A stretch of 55,270 bases of DNA, from assembly GCA_041743935.1 (NCBI GenBank), contig JBGTLU010000043.1:1-55270 (forward strand), read 5' to 3'. Position 1 is the first letter of the stretch; each line of letters opens with the position of its first letter. Under the pieces are notes generated by a model. It was given only the letters and a program-made list of their open reading frames with translations. It was not told where the DNA came from and did no database searches. Below, piece by piece: positions 26,624 to 35,636 of this stretch. Source of the stretch: JBGTLU01 sp041743935. Its GTDB lineage: Bacteria > Bacteroidota > Bacteroidia > Sphingobacteriales > Sphingobacteriaceae. The position numbers and the translations under genes are program-made.

Positions 26624-26656
26624 AGAAACCCCCAACGTTTACCGTCGGGGGTTTCT
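26624..26656 (-). terminator. intrinsic terminator after the SusC-SusD operon
   Basis: AGAAACCCCC (26624-26633) pairs with GGGGGTTTCT (26647-26656), a perfect 10-base stem, and short inner pairing ACG/CGT extends it. On the minus strand it is followed by a T-rich stretch. It lies between the last gene of the operon and ferritin, insulating the two. Confidence 0.85.
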
Positions 26657-26680
26657 ATTAACTTATTTATCTAACAAAAC

Positions 26681-27115
26681 TTATGGTGTCATAGTTAAGT
26701 TAAACGTTCTGAAGTTAGGATTAGGTTCTACTCCTGAATTAGAAGTTCCCATGTTGATCCTTAACAAACGTGTTGAACCTGCAGGTACGCTTCCAGGAAT
26801 CATGGTAATAGTTAACGTTGCAGAACTAGAGTTAGCAGGTATAGTTATAGATGCAGGAATTGCATTATAATGTGTACCGGCAACTGCAGTACTTGCAGCA
26901 TCTACCGTAATTGGAATAGAAGTATCTGAACCTACTTGTGGGCCTACTAATTGAATTACAGTATTAGTATTTCCCGAGCCAACGCTTGCACTTCTCAGAA
27001 TTGGTTTAAATTCTGTAACCGTTGGTCCGTCAAAAGCTCTGTTATTATCCGGAAAACATCCTGTTAGGACTGCCCCAGTAATAACAACTGCTATAATTAA
27101 TTTTAAATATTTCAT
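26681..27115 (-). CDS. small lipoprotein of the SusC-SusD operon (Calx-beta/DUF4843-like fold)
   Basis: The 144-residue protein has a lipobox signal (IIAVVITGAVLTGC) and should be an outer-membrane lipoprotein. The rest is a beta-rich domain with Thr/Ser-rich strands (ITIPANSSSATLTITM, VAGTHYNAIP), which resembles Calx-beta or DUF4843 modules. It is third in the operon and occupies the SusE position, so it may be a surface glycan- or peptide-binding partner. The 18-base gap from susD and the terminator downstream define the operon end. Its ligand cannot be inferred. Confidence 0.75.
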   Translation of the reverse strand: MKYLKLIIAVVITGAVLTGCFPDNNRAFDGPTVTEFKPILRSASVGSGNTNTVIQLVGPQVGSDTSIPITVDAASTAVAGTHYNAIPASITIPANSSSATLTITMIPGSVPAGSTRLLRINMGTSNSGVEPNPNFRTFNLTMTP

Positions 27116-27133
27116 AATTTTTTAGTTTAATTA

Positions 27134-28558
27134 TTAATAACCTGGGTTTTGAGTTAACATTGGGTTTAAGATAACCTGAGCATTTGGAATCGGGAATAAA
27201 ATCCTGAAATCGTTAAATGGTACAGGAGTAAAACCAGCAGTTTTTGGAATGGTTAAACCTCTACGTTTGAAATCCCAAAAACGGTGACCTTCTAAATTTA
27301 ATTCTCTTCTACGTTCGTCGAAGATTAAATCAATTAAAGCAGCACCTACTTCTACAACCGGAGCAGGCAAGCCACGATTAGTGCGAATTAACTGAACGTC
27401 TGCTTGCGCATCGGCAGTTTTTGCAGCACCTTGGCGTGCACGTGCTTCAGCACGGATTAAATAAACCTCAGATAAACGAATTACAGGAACATTGTTAAAG
27501 AAGTTACCTTTTGTTTCGTTGTGTTTAGTGCTGTATACAAAACCGTTATTAGTACCACCTACTATGGTTACAAACATATTTGCACGAACATCACCTGCTT
27601 CAAAAGAAGCCAATAACTCTGGCGTTGCACGTAATGCAAAGAAACCACCTGCAGGAGCTGGTTGAGTTAAAGAGTATAATGAGTTGTTTACACCATCAAC
27701 CGTAGAAAATTGGTTTTGTAAGTAATCTAACTCAAATAATGATTCTGGATGAGGTACTGCAGCAAAAGATGCTACATAGTTAGCAGGTGTACGAAGTACA
27801 ACAGATGCAGGTTTGTTATTAATTGCATTAGTTGCAGCAGCTTCTGCTTGTGCCCATTTTTCTTGGAACAAGTATACTTTTGCTAAAATAGCTGCAGCAG
27901 CACTTTTATTTGCACGAAATACAGTTCCAGTAGGAAGTGTAACTGGCAAAATGTTAAATGCTTCTGTTAAATCTGCTTCAATTTGAGCATATCCTTCAGC
28001 AATGGTACCACGTGCTTTAAAATCAGCTTTGCTTACGTCGTCTGTAGGAGTTGTACGCATAATTACACCTTGATTAAATCCACCAACTACATGGTTAGGG
28101 AAATAAGCGTAAACACGCATTAAGTCAAAGTATAACAAACCGCGCATAAATAATGCTTCTCCTTTTAGGTTATTGCGTTGTACCGCAGTACCATTTGAAG
28201 CATCAACAGCTGAGATGATAAAGTTTGCTTCGTTTATACCGGCATAATTTGCAAGCCAAATGTTGAAACCAACACCCGGTGCATTATTACGTTCATTTAC
28301 ATAACGACCACCACCAGTGTTAGTAGTAGTGTAGTTATCTGCTAAAACTTCCGGAGAAAGTTGCATTGGTTGACCATAATAGCCAAATTGTTGTGCGCGG
28401 GAATAAACCGAAATTTGTAATGCGGCAAGTCCCGTAAAATCCGTCAATGCTACCCCTGAAGATAGAGATTGACGTGGTTGCGTTTCTAATAAATCTGTAC
28501 ACGAGGTGGCAAATAGTATTAGAAATGCAGACGATATGATTAATAATTTATTTTTCAT
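27134..28558 (-). CDS. SusD/RagB family nutrient-binding lipoprotein
   Basis: The 474-residue protein has a lipobox (AFLILFATSC) and the SusD TPR-type architecture: NFIISAVDASNGT, GEALFMRGLLYFDLMRVY, RLSEVYLIRAEARAR and the C-terminal RRRELNLEGHRFWDFKRRG. It caps the SusC channel and captures the ligand at the cell surface. It lies 19 bases after susC. No glycoside hydrolase, peptidase or sulfatase accompanies the pair, so the nutrient is unknown. Confidence 0.96.
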   Translation of the reverse strand: MKNKLLIISSAFLILFATSCTDLLETQPRQSLSSGVALTDFTGLAALQISVYSRAQQFGYYGQPMQLSPEVLADNYTTTNTGGGRYVNERNNAPGVGFNIWLANYAGINEANFIISAVDASNGTAVQRNNLKGEALFMRGLLYFDLMRVYAYFPNHVVGGFNQGVIMRTTPTDDVSKADFKARGTIAEGYAQIEADLTEAFNILPVTLPTGTVFRANKSAAAAILAKVYLFQEKWAQAEAAATNAINNKPASVVLRTPANYVASFAAVPHPESLFELDYLQNQFSTVDGVNNSLYSLTQPAPAGGFFALRATPELLASFEAGDVRANMFVTIVGGTNNGFVYSTKHNETKGNFFNNVPVIRLSEVYLIRAEARARQGAAKTADAQADVQLIRTNRGLPAPVVEVGAALIDLIFDERRRELNLEGHRFWDFKRRGLTIPKTAGFTPVPFNDFRILFPIPNAQVILNPMLTQNPGY

Positions 28559-28577
28559 GTCTTTAATTTCTTTTTAA

Positions 28578-31574
28578 TTAAAATCCAATTTGAATACCAC
28601 CCAATATTGTTCTGGCTTGTGGGTTATTACCTAACTGATTGAAACCAATTGGCACCTCTGGATCTAATCCTGGATATTTGGTAAATGTAAGCAAGTTAAA
28701 TCCGGTTACAGAGAATGCAATGCTTCTTAAACCACCACCAATTCTGTTTACCAAGCTAGTTGGTAAAGAGTAGCTTAGGGTAGCGTTTTTCAAACGAATG
28801 TAGGAAGCATCAAACAAGTAACGGGTAGAGCCGGTTTGTAAAGAACTAGCAAAACCATTTGCATTGTTAGCATGTGCAATTTCATGTAATGGACGTGGAA
28901 CATCAGTTATCTGACCAGGAGTAGTCCACATTCTATCTAGAATGTAAGCAAACTGGTTAGTATTGGCTGTAAAACCACCAAAATCAAAAATTTGATTATC
29001 TACAGAAAATGCTTTGTTTCCGTATTGGTATTGGAATAACACATCTAAAGTTAAACCTTTGAAGCTAATGGTATTATTAAATCCACCAAAGAATTTAGGT
29101 AAACGATTACCTTGTACACTAGCATCGGCTGCAACTAAGTTGTAAGTATAATTTCCATTTGCATCAAACCACATAGGGCGACCATCAGCTGGGTTAACAC
29201 CAGCCCAACGGTTAGTGAAAATCAAATCTAAAGGACGACCAACCACAATGGTTTCACCAATTTTATTGTTTCCACTGGTTAATTCTAGAACTTTATTCTC
29301 TTGTGCAGTGATGTTAAAACTAGTATTCCATTTCAAACCGAAACGGGTATCTAAGTTTACCGTATTTATTTGTAACTCTATACCTTGGTTTTGAACTTTA
29401 CCTACGTTTTGAGAAATTCCACCAAAACCACTATCACCCGGAAGTGGGTTATTTAATAATAGTTTGGAGTTAATTCTGCGGTAAACATCAATGGAACCTG
29501 TAATGCGGTTATCAAAGAAACCATAGTCTAAACCTAAGTTGGTTGTAGCTGCTTCTTCCCATGTTAAATCTGCGTTACCTAATTGAGATGGGCGAATACC
29601 ATTTTGGTTTAAATAGCTACCACCAGCACCAAATAATGCACGAGAAGCAAAGTCACCAATTTGGTCGTTACCAACCACACCATAACTTACACGTAATTTT
29701 AAATCAGATAATTTAGTGAAATTTTGCAAGAAGTTTTCTTGTTTAATTCTCCAAGTAGCAGAACCACCGCCAAATAAACCGTATTGTTGGTTAGCACCAA
29801 AACGGGAGCTACCATCATAACGTAAAGTACCGGTTAGGTAATATTTGTTATCTAAATCGTATTTAACCTGACCGAAAACACCTGCTCTTTTGTAACCAGT
29901 AAAGAAACCAGCAACAGCAAGAGGAGATGAGTTACTTAAACTTCTGAATAATGGATTAGGGAAACCAGAACCAGTTGCGGAAGCAGATTCGAATTCTTGT
30001 TCTTTGAACTCAGCACCAGCCAAAATATTTAGGTTATGGCGTGTTCCAAAGGTTTTGTTGTAGTTTGCAGTTAAGTTAGTATTTACGTCTAATGAACGAT
30101 CGTTACGAACCAATGAAGTACCACCACTACCAGCAAATACCGGAATAGATGCAGGGCGTTGGTTGTCATCGCGGTTATCTAAAAAGTCAACTCCAACAAA
30201 ACCGGTTAAAGTTAAGTTATTGGTTATTTTGTAAGATAAACTTAAATTACTTACCGATTGTATAGCATTACTGGTACGTACTTCTTCCATGATACCTTGT
30301 ACAATGTTGTAACCAGCAGCAATTTTAGGAGATTGTGTAAACGTGCCATCTGGTTGGAATGCAGGGATATCCGGACGCGTTAAATACGCTTGTTGGATAC
30401 CGTTTACAAAGTTACCATCGGCAATAGTTCCAAATCTTCTAGAAGCATTAAAGCTAATGTTGGTATTAACTTGGAATTTCTCAGAGATTTTGTGCCCCAA
30501 GTTTAAACGTACAGTTCCTCTTTTGAAGAAGGACTGAATGAATTGTCCTTCTTGGTTGTTGTATGAACCTGAAATGAAGAACGTAGTTTTCTCGTCACCA
30601 CCAGATAAGGATAGATCATACAATTGAGTGATACCGTTTTGAGTGATTAAATCCACCCAATCAGTTGTTGGTAAATTAGGATTATTAGGATCGCCATACT
30701 CAGCAACCGCCAATGCAGTGTTTAATCCTCTGTTTTCAAACGCGGTGAATTTCAATCTTGCAAACTGACTTGCATTCATGATGTCATAACGTTGGAAATT
30801 TTGGTTTATACCAACTTGAGAAGAGAAGTTAACTTTTGTTTTGCCTGCAGCACCTCTTTTGGTAGTAATTAAAACTACACCATTTGCAGCAGCAGCACCA
30901 TAAATAGATGAAGCAGCAGCATCTTTCAAAATCTCCATCGACTCGATGTCGTTAGGGTTGATAGACGCTAAAGCATTAGATGAAGATTGGGTTGATACAC
31001 CACCTGGAGTTACTTGAACCCCATCTACAATGTATAATGGTGTGTTACCAGCACTAATAGAACCTATACCGCGGATACGTACGTTAATTGCTCCACCCGG
31101 TTGACCAGATTGTGAGGTAACTTGTACACCGGCAGCACGGCCTTGTAATGCTCTATCAAAAGATTGTAGAGGTAAATTTTCAATTTGTTTACCATCTACT
31201 CTTGAGCTTGCAGCACCAATGTCGCGTTTTTGCGGTACACCGTAACCAGTTACAGTTACTTCTGATAAAGAAACTGCATCGGATACTAAACGTACATTAA
31301 AAACTGTTCTGGTGCCAATGTTTTGCTCTTGTGAAACAAAACCTACTGCGGTAAATACCAATGTAGTGGCATTAGCCGGTACTGATAGAGAAAAATTTCC
31401 ATCAATATCGGTTTGGGTACCAATTGTAGTGCCTTTCACTACAACGGATACACCTGGTAAGGTTGTACCATCGTCTGATGATACTACTCTACCCGATACT
31501 CTTTTGTCTTGCGCGTAAACTGCTGTGCAGAAGGCGAAAAACAAAACGAAACTTAAAGTTACGAGTCGTTTCAT
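28578..31574 (-). CDS. SusC/RagA TonB-linked outer-membrane transporter
   Basis: The 998-residue protein has a signal peptide ending VYAQ, a CarboxypepD_reg domain (residues 27-105; VSGRVVSSDDGTTLPGVSVV), the plug (TVTGYGVPQKRDIGAA, near the TonB-box region, then IYGAAAANGVVLITTK) and a 22-strand barrel ending in Phe. It lacks the N-terminal secretin/STN domain that couples some SusC proteins to anti-sigma factors, and no sigma/anti-sigma pair is adjacent. It imports oligomers across the outer membrane with SusD. By eye the operon is less A/T-rich than its neighbours, consistent with high expression; I did not count bases. Confidence 0.97.
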   Translation of the reverse strand: MKRLVTLSFVLFFAFCTAVYAQDKRVSGRVVSSDDGTTLPGVSVVVKGTTIGTQTDIDGNFSLSVPANATTLVFTAVGFVSQEQNIGTRTVFNVRLVSDAVSLSEVTVTGYGVPQKRDIGAASSRVDGKQIENLPLQSFDRALQGRAAGVQVTSQSGQPGGAINVRIRGIGSISAGNTPLYIVDGVQVTPGGVSTQSSSNALASINPNDIESMEILKDAAASSIYGAAAANGVVLITTKRGAAGKTKVNFSSQVGINQNFQRYDIMNASQFARLKFTAFENRGLNTALAVAEYGDPNNPNLPTTDWVDLITQNGITQLYDLSLSGGDEKTTFFISGSYNNQEGQFIQSFFKRGTVRLNLGHKISEKFQVNTNISFNASRRFGTIADGNFVNGIQQAYLTRPDIPAFQPDGTFTQSPKIAAGYNIVQGIMEEVRTSNAIQSVSNLSLSYKITNNLTLTGFVGVDFLDNRDDNQRPASIPVFAGSGGTSLVRNDRSLDVNTNLTANYNKTFGTRHNLNILAGAEFKEQEFESASATGSGFPNPLFRSLSNSSPLAVAGFFTGYKRAGVFGQVKYDLDNKYYLTGTLRYDGSSRFGANQQYGLFGGGSATWRIKQENFLQNFTKLSDLKLRVSYGVVGNDQIGDFASRALFGAGGSYLNQNGIRPSQLGNADLTWEEAATTNLGLDYGFFDNRITGSIDVYRRINSKLLLNNPLPGDSGFGGISQNVGKVQNQGIELQINTVNLDTRFGLKWNTSFNITAQENKVLELTSGNNKIGETIVVGRPLDLIFTNRWAGVNPADGRPMWFDANGNYTYNLVAADASVQGNRLPKFFGGFNNTISFKGLTLDVLFQYQYGNKAFSVDNQIFDFGGFTANTNQFAYILDRMWTTPGQITDVPRPLHEIAHANNANGFASSLQTGSTRYLFDASYIRLKNATLSYSLPTSLVNRIGGGLRSIAFSVTGFNLLTFTKYPGLDPEVPIGFNQLGNNPQARTILGGIQIGF

Positions 31575-31618
31575 ACGTGTTTTTGTTTGTTAGTTAATAG
31601 TTTAATTAATTAGTTATT

Positions 31619-31655
31619 GTAATAAATACAATCCCGAAGATAGCATTTTTATTAC
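31619..31655 (-). promoter_or_regulatory. inverted repeat in the susC leader
   Basis: GTAATAAA (31619-31626) and TTTATTAC (31648-31655) form a perfect 8-base inverted repeat. A competing 6-base hairpin (ATTGTA/TACAAT, 31616-31632) shares its bases. It lies at the predicted 5' end of the susC transcript and may affect translation or stability; no known element matches. Confidence 0.3.
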
Positions 31656-31660
31656 AAAAG

Positions 31661-31690
31661 CAAATGTAACATTTAATTTTTTGTAACAAA
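31661..31690 (-). promoter_or_regulatory. promoter of the SusC-SusD operon
   Basis: On the minus strand a -33 TTTG (31687-31690) is followed after 18 bases by a -7 TACATTTG (31661-31668), both exact. Two TGTTACA direct repeats 17 bases apart overlap the -33 and -7 elements (31682-31688 and 31665-31671) and could be an operator. The leader to the ATG would be about 80 bases. Confidence 0.6.
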
Positions 31691-31774
31691 TCAAATACCG
31701 AATTAAATATGGATTGAGCGGTTTTATGAAGATTATTGATAATTTCGCCCACGTAAAATTAATGCTTTAGATAT

Positions 31775-32671
31775 ATGTTAGAAATAAATAATATTGCCGT
31801 AATTGGTTCTGGCACAATGGGAAATGGAATTGCGCATGTATTCGCTCAAAACGGCTTTGATGTTAATTTAATTGATATTTCGGAGGATGCATTGGCAAAA
31901 GGAATGGCTACTATCTCCAAAAATCTGGACAGATTTGTGGCTAAAGAAATTTTAAAGGAAGACCAAAAGTTATCCACATTAAGTAGAATCAAGACTTTTA
32001 CATCTTTGAAAGACGGAATTAAAGGTGTGAATTTGGTTGTAGAAGCTGCTACCGAAAACGAAAAACTGAAATTATCTATATTTAAAGATGTAAGCGAGCT
32101 TACTTCTGAAAATACCATATTAGCAACCAATACATCTTCCATATCAATTACAAAAATTGCATCGGTTACTAAGTATCCAGAAAATGTAATAGGCATGCAT
32201 TTTATGAATCCTGTTCCGATTATGAAGTTAGTGGAAGTAATAAACGGATATTCTACCTCAACATCTGTATCCTCTACTATCATGGAGCTTTGTAAAAAAT
32301 TAAATAAAATTCCGGTGGAGGTAAATGATTATCCTGGTTTTGTGGCTAACAGAATATTAATGCCCATGATTAATGAAGCGATTTACACTTTACATGAAGG
32401 TGTTGCGGGTGTTAATGAAATTGATACGGTTATGAAGCTAGGCATGGCGCACCCTATGGGCCCATTGCAATTGGCTGATTTTATAGGGTTGGATGTATGC
32501 TTGGCTATATTAAATGTATTACATACAGGTTTCGGTAATCCGAAATATGCTCCGTGTCCGCTTTTAGTTAATATGGTAACTGCCGGACAATTAGGAGTTA
32601 AGTCAGGCAATGGGTTTTACAATTACACCCACGGCACAAAAGACCTAGTGGTTTCTGAGAAGTTTAGATAA
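31775..32671 (+). CDS. 3-hydroxyacyl-CoA dehydrogenase (3-hydroxybutyryl-CoA type)
   Basis: The 298-residue protein has the NAD site GSGTMGNGIAHVFAQNG, the catalytic His in GMHFMNPVPIMKLVE, and YPGFVANRILMP of the C-terminal domain. The length is that of stand-alone 3-hydroxybutyryl-CoA dehydrogenases, not of FadB fusions. It likely serves fatty acid oxidation or butyrate-type chemistry with NAD. It stands alone between two promoters; a TTCG-variant -7 box (TAATTTCG) at 31740-31747 may drive it. Confidence 0.93.
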   Translation: MLEINNIAVIGSGTMGNGIAHVFAQNGFDVNLIDISEDALAKGMATISKNLDRFVAKEILKEDQKLSTLSRIKTFTSLKDGIKGVNLVVEAATENEKLKLSIFKDVSELTSENTILATNTSSISITKIASVTKYPENVIGMHFMNPVPIMKLVEVINGYSTSTSVSSTIMELCKKLNKIPVEVNDYPGFVANRILMPMINEAIYTLHEGVAGVNEIDTVMKLGMAHPMGPLQLADFIGLDVCLAILNVLHTGFGNPKYAPCPLLVNMVTAGQLGVKSGNGFYNYTHGTKDLVVSEKFR

Positions 32672-32812
32672 TGCTTAAAATAGTTTAGCTGTCATGCTGA
32701 GCTTGTCGAAGCATTCTGTGAGTTGAACTGTTTAGAAAGTTTATAGAGTTTAGAAAGTTCAATTTTACTTATAACTAACTATACTTTTTTATTCGTAATT
32801 CGTAATTTAAAA
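32672..32812. repeat. gene-free stretch with a common palindromic intergenic element
   Basis: Bases 32691-32714 read GTCATGCTGAG then CTTGTCGAAGCAT, a partly palindromic element that I recall as widespread in intergenic DNA of many bacteria, including Bacteroidota. Downstream, GTTTAGAAAGTT occurs twice inside a TTGAACT/AGTTCAA inverted repeat, and ATTCGTA is repeated near 32792. The stretch lies between convergent genes and has no coding frame. Confidence 0.6.
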
Positions 32813-34585
32813 CTACATCTTATCAGGCACTTGTATGCCAAGTAAACTCATGGCTTGTTTAATTACCTGTGCGGTTTTTAAAGATAAACTTAATCTAAAG
32901 GTAAGTTGCTCCCCTTCTGCTTTTAATACAGAATGATCGTGATAAAATTTATTATAGGATTTAGCTAAATCGTATACGTAATTTGAAATGGTTGCCGGAC
33001 TATATTGTTCTGCAGCAGCTAAAACAATGTTCGGGAATTCTAGAATCGTTTTAAGTACTTCTTTTTCATCTTCATTTATAACATAATTTTCTGATACAGA
33101 TGAATTAAACTCTCCTGCTTTTCTTAGAATAGAACAAATACGGGCATGAGTATATTGAATAAATGGTCCGGTATGTCCTTGAAAATCAATGGATTCTTTA
33201 GGGTCGAATAGTAATCGTTTTTTGGGGTCCACTTTTAATAGATGATATTTCAGAGCACCTAAACCAATTTGCTTGTACAATGTAGCCTTTTCTTCTTCTG
33301 TAAAATCAGCTACTTTCCCTAATTCTTCGGTATGAGTTTGTGCGGTGGTTATCATTTCTGCCATCAAATCATCGGCATCTACAACTGTACCTTCGCGAGA
33401 TTTCATTTTGCCACTAGGTAAATCTACCATACCATAAGACAAGTGAAATAATCCTTTTGCCCATGGCTTACCTAGTTTTTCTAAAATCAAAAACAATACT
33501 TTAAAATGGTAATCTTGCTCATTGCCCACCACATATACCGATTTATCCATCCCAAAATCATCGTATTTTAATTGCGCTGTACCTAAATCTTGTGTAATGT
33601 ATACGGATGTGCCATCTGAACGAAGCACTAATTTTTCATCTAATCCATCGGCAGTTAAATCTATCCAAACAGAATTATCTGGTTTTTGGTAAAAAACTCC
33701 TTTGACTAACCCTTCTTCAATAATTTCTTTTCCCAGTAAATAGGTATCTGATTCGTAGTAGTACTTTTTAAAATCTACGCCCATGGTAGCATAGGTTTGA
33801 TGAAATCCATCATATACCCAAGTATTCATGGTTTTCCAAAGCTGAATTACAGACTCATCTCCTTGCTCCCATTTTCTAAGCATCTCCTGTGCCTCGAGTA
33901 TAATTGGAGCTTGCTTTTTAGCCTCTTCTTCTGTTAATCCTGTAGCTTTTAAGGCATCTATTTCTGTTTTATACTTTTTATCAAATAAAACATAGTACTT
34001 ACCTACCAAGTGATCTCCTTTTATACCGGTAGATTGTGGCGTTTCTCCCTCACCATATTTTTGCCAGGCAAGCATAGATTTACAAATGTGTATGCCTCTA
34101 TCGTTAACCAAATTAACTTTAAAGACTTCGTAGCCAGATGCCTCTAATATTGCTGCAACAGAGTAGCCTAACAAATTATTTCGCACATGGCCCAAATGTA
34201 GTGGCTTATTAGTATTAGGTGATGAATACTCTACCATAACCTTTTTACCGTTTGAAGGGCTAACTCCAAAACTAGGGTTGGCAGAGATGGAAGTAAATTG
34301 GCTTATCCAATACGTATTAGCAATTTCTATATTCAAAAATCCTTTAACTACATTAAATCCTATAATTTCTGAAATATTTTGGGAAAGGTATTCCCCTATT
34401 TCATTAGCGGTTTGGTCGGGATTTTTTTTAGATAATTTAGTTAGTGGAAATACCACCAACGTTATATCGCCAGCAAACTCTTTTCGGGTTTGTTGCAGGC
34501 TTAAACTTTCGGGAAATACGGATTGCTGATAAAGTTGGGTTACCGCTTTACAAGTTTCTTGTATTATTTGCTGTTGGATATTCAT
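32813..34585 (-). CDS. argS: arginine--tRNA ligase
   Basis: The 590-residue class I synthetase has the HIGH-type motif in PNTNKPLHLGHVRNN and a KMSK-type motif in SGKMKSREG. The N-terminal Add-1 and C-terminal DALR domains complete it. Its stop is followed by 15 bases and the arginase gene on the same strand, so the two may be a transcription unit. The gene order argS - arginase, divergent from arginine decarboxylase, is a small arginine cluster. Confidence 0.97.
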   Translation of the reverse strand: MNIQQQIIQETCKAVTQLYQQSVFPESLSLQQTRKEFAGDITLVVFPLTKLSKKNPDQTANEIGEYLSQNISEIIGFNVVKGFLNIEIANTYWISQFTSISANPSFGVSPSNGKKVMVEYSSPNTNKPLHLGHVRNNLLGYSVAAILEASGYEVFKVNLVNDRGIHICKSMLAWQKYGEGETPQSTGIKGDHLVGKYYVLFDKKYKTEIDALKATGLTEEEAKKQAPIILEAQEMLRKWEQGDESVIQLWKTMNTWVYDGFHQTYATMGVDFKKYYYESDTYLLGKEIIEEGLVKGVFYQKPDNSVWIDLTADGLDEKLVLRSDGTSVYITQDLGTAQLKYDDFGMDKSVYVVGNEQDYHFKVLFLILEKLGKPWAKGLFHLSYGMVDLPSGKMKSREGTVVDADDLMAEMITTAQTHTEELGKVADFTEEEKATLYKQIGLGALKYHLLKVDPKKRLLFDPKESIDFQGHTGPFIQYTHARICSILRKAGEFNSSVSENYVINEDEKEVLKTILEFPNIVLAAAEQYSPATISNYVYDLAKSYNKFYHDHSVLKAEGEQLTFRLSLSLKTAQVIKQAMSLLGIQVPDKM

Positions 34586-34600
34586 GAAGCTTCAAAAATA

Positions 34601-35548
34601 TCAATCGTTAGTTAATTGATTGGTGGCACGCACTAAAATTTCGAAAGCATGTTCTGCCATTAAATTTTCTTTATCTAAAGTTGGATTTACTTCCATGATT
34701 TCAAACGCACATATTTTTTCTGATTGAAATAAACGAGCAATTAAATTACCTGCTTCTCTTTCGGTGATTCCGTTTGGTACTGGTGTTCCGGTTCCTTTAG
34801 TTATTGCTGCATCAATGGAATCTACATCAAAAGAAACTAATATTAAATCGCAATGATCTAATAACGCCAACGTTTCGTTTGCTACCTTCTCTACACCTCT
34901 TTTTCTGATTTCGGTTGTAGCGAAATTTTTGATGCCATGTTTTTTGATAAGAGCAGTTTCTTGTGGCTCTACGTCTCGTACACTTATCATCACTATATCT
35001 TTATGATGAATTTTGGGGGTAATGTTTCCAACTCTTTTTAATTGGTTCCAGTAATTTAAAGTCTCTTGATCGGGTTTATTTACCTTATTTTCCAGATTAT
35101 CTTCATCTAATGAAATAGCTAATGGCATTCCATGTAGATTACCAGAAGGAGTTGTATAAGGAGAATGTAAATCGGCATGGGCATCAATCCAAATAACGCC
35201 TAAACGTAATTTGGGATTTGCCATTTTAATACCAGCTATGGTTCCTGCAGAATTAGAATGATCGCCGCCTAAAACTATAGGGAATTTATTGCTCTTTAAT
35301 GTATCTGCTACCATTTGGCTTATGCGCTCCAACATGGTTAATACTCCGGATATTCGTTTTGCTTGTGAACTCCCTACTGATTCTAATAAAAGGTGATTTT
35401 CTGTGGGTACTTCAACACATTCGTATTTCTTAAAAAATCTACTTCCAAAATCGAGAGCAGCAATTTTTATGGCATCTACCCCTAAACTTGCTCCACGTGT
35501 TCCGGCTGCTATTTCTGATTTTACTTCTATTATTCTAAGACTTTGCAT
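34601..35548 (-). CDS. arginase (ureohydrolase family)
   Basis: The 315-residue protein has the binuclear manganese ligands: GGDHS (His97), DAHADLH (Asp122, His124, Asp126) and DVDSIDAA (Asp241, Asp243). It hydrolyses arginine to ornithine and urea; agmatinase or formimidoylglutamase activity cannot be excluded by motif, but the neighbouring argS and arginine decarboxylase favour arginine or agmatine. It lies 15 bases before argS in the direction of transcription. Its start is 88 bases from the divergent decarboxylase ATG, with an inverted repeat between. Confidence 0.85.
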   Translation of the reverse strand: MQSLRIIEVKSEIAAGTRGASLGVDAIKIAALDFGSRFFKKYECVEVPTENHLLLESVGSSQAKRISGVLTMLERISQMVADTLKSNKFPIVLGGDHSNSAGTIAGIKMANPKLRLGVIWIDAHADLHSPYTTPSGNLHGMPLAISLDEDNLENKVNKPDQETLNYWNQLKRVGNITPKIHHKDIVMISVRDVEPQETALIKKHGIKNFATTEIRKRGVEKVANETLALLDHCDLILVSFDVDSIDAAITKGTGTPVPNGITEREAGNLIARLFQSEKICAFEIMEVNPTLDKENLMAEHAFEILVRATNQLTND

Positions 35549-35583
35549 GGTTCAAATTAAAAAACAAACTTCGACCTATAAAA

Positions 35584-35606
35584 AAATGAAGGCATAACCT
35601 TCATTT
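35584..35606. promoter_or_regulatory. inverted repeat between arginase and arginine decarboxylase
   Basis: AAATGAAGG (35584-35592) and CCTTCATTT (35598-35606) are a perfect 9-base inverted repeat around CATAA. It lies upstream of the decarboxylase -7 box and in the divergent intergenic region. The TGAA...TTCA symmetry recalls ArgR boxes, but the spacing is 3 bases wider than the classic site, so this is only a candidate operator. Confidence 0.45.
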
Positions 35607-35610
35607 AATA

Positions 35611-35618
35611 TATCTTTG
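35611..35618 (+). promoter_or_regulatory. -7 element of the arginine decarboxylase gene
   Basis: TATCTTTG is an exact -7 match, 18 bases before the ATG at 35637. The in-frame TTG at 35616 lies inside this box and so is unlikely to be the start codon. No -33 TTTG is found; the inverted repeat takes its place. Confidence 0.5.
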
Positions 35619-35636
35619 CCAAAATTTAAAAAGCAC

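Noticed and set aside
26610..26870. Plus-strand 86-residue frame with a mid-sequence start in the terminator region
   Set aside because: It spans the operon terminator hairpin and runs antisense through the lipoprotein gene; no family signature, signal peptide or ribosome-binding context supports it.
31312..32610. Overlapping antisense frames in the susC and hydroxyacyl-CoA dehydrogenase genes
   Set aside because: They are shadows in other frames of real genes, with no signature of their own.
35616..35636. TTG start for arginine decarboxylase
   Set aside because: The TTG is part of the exact -7 box TATCTTTG; the ATG at 35637 starts the family's typical N-terminus.
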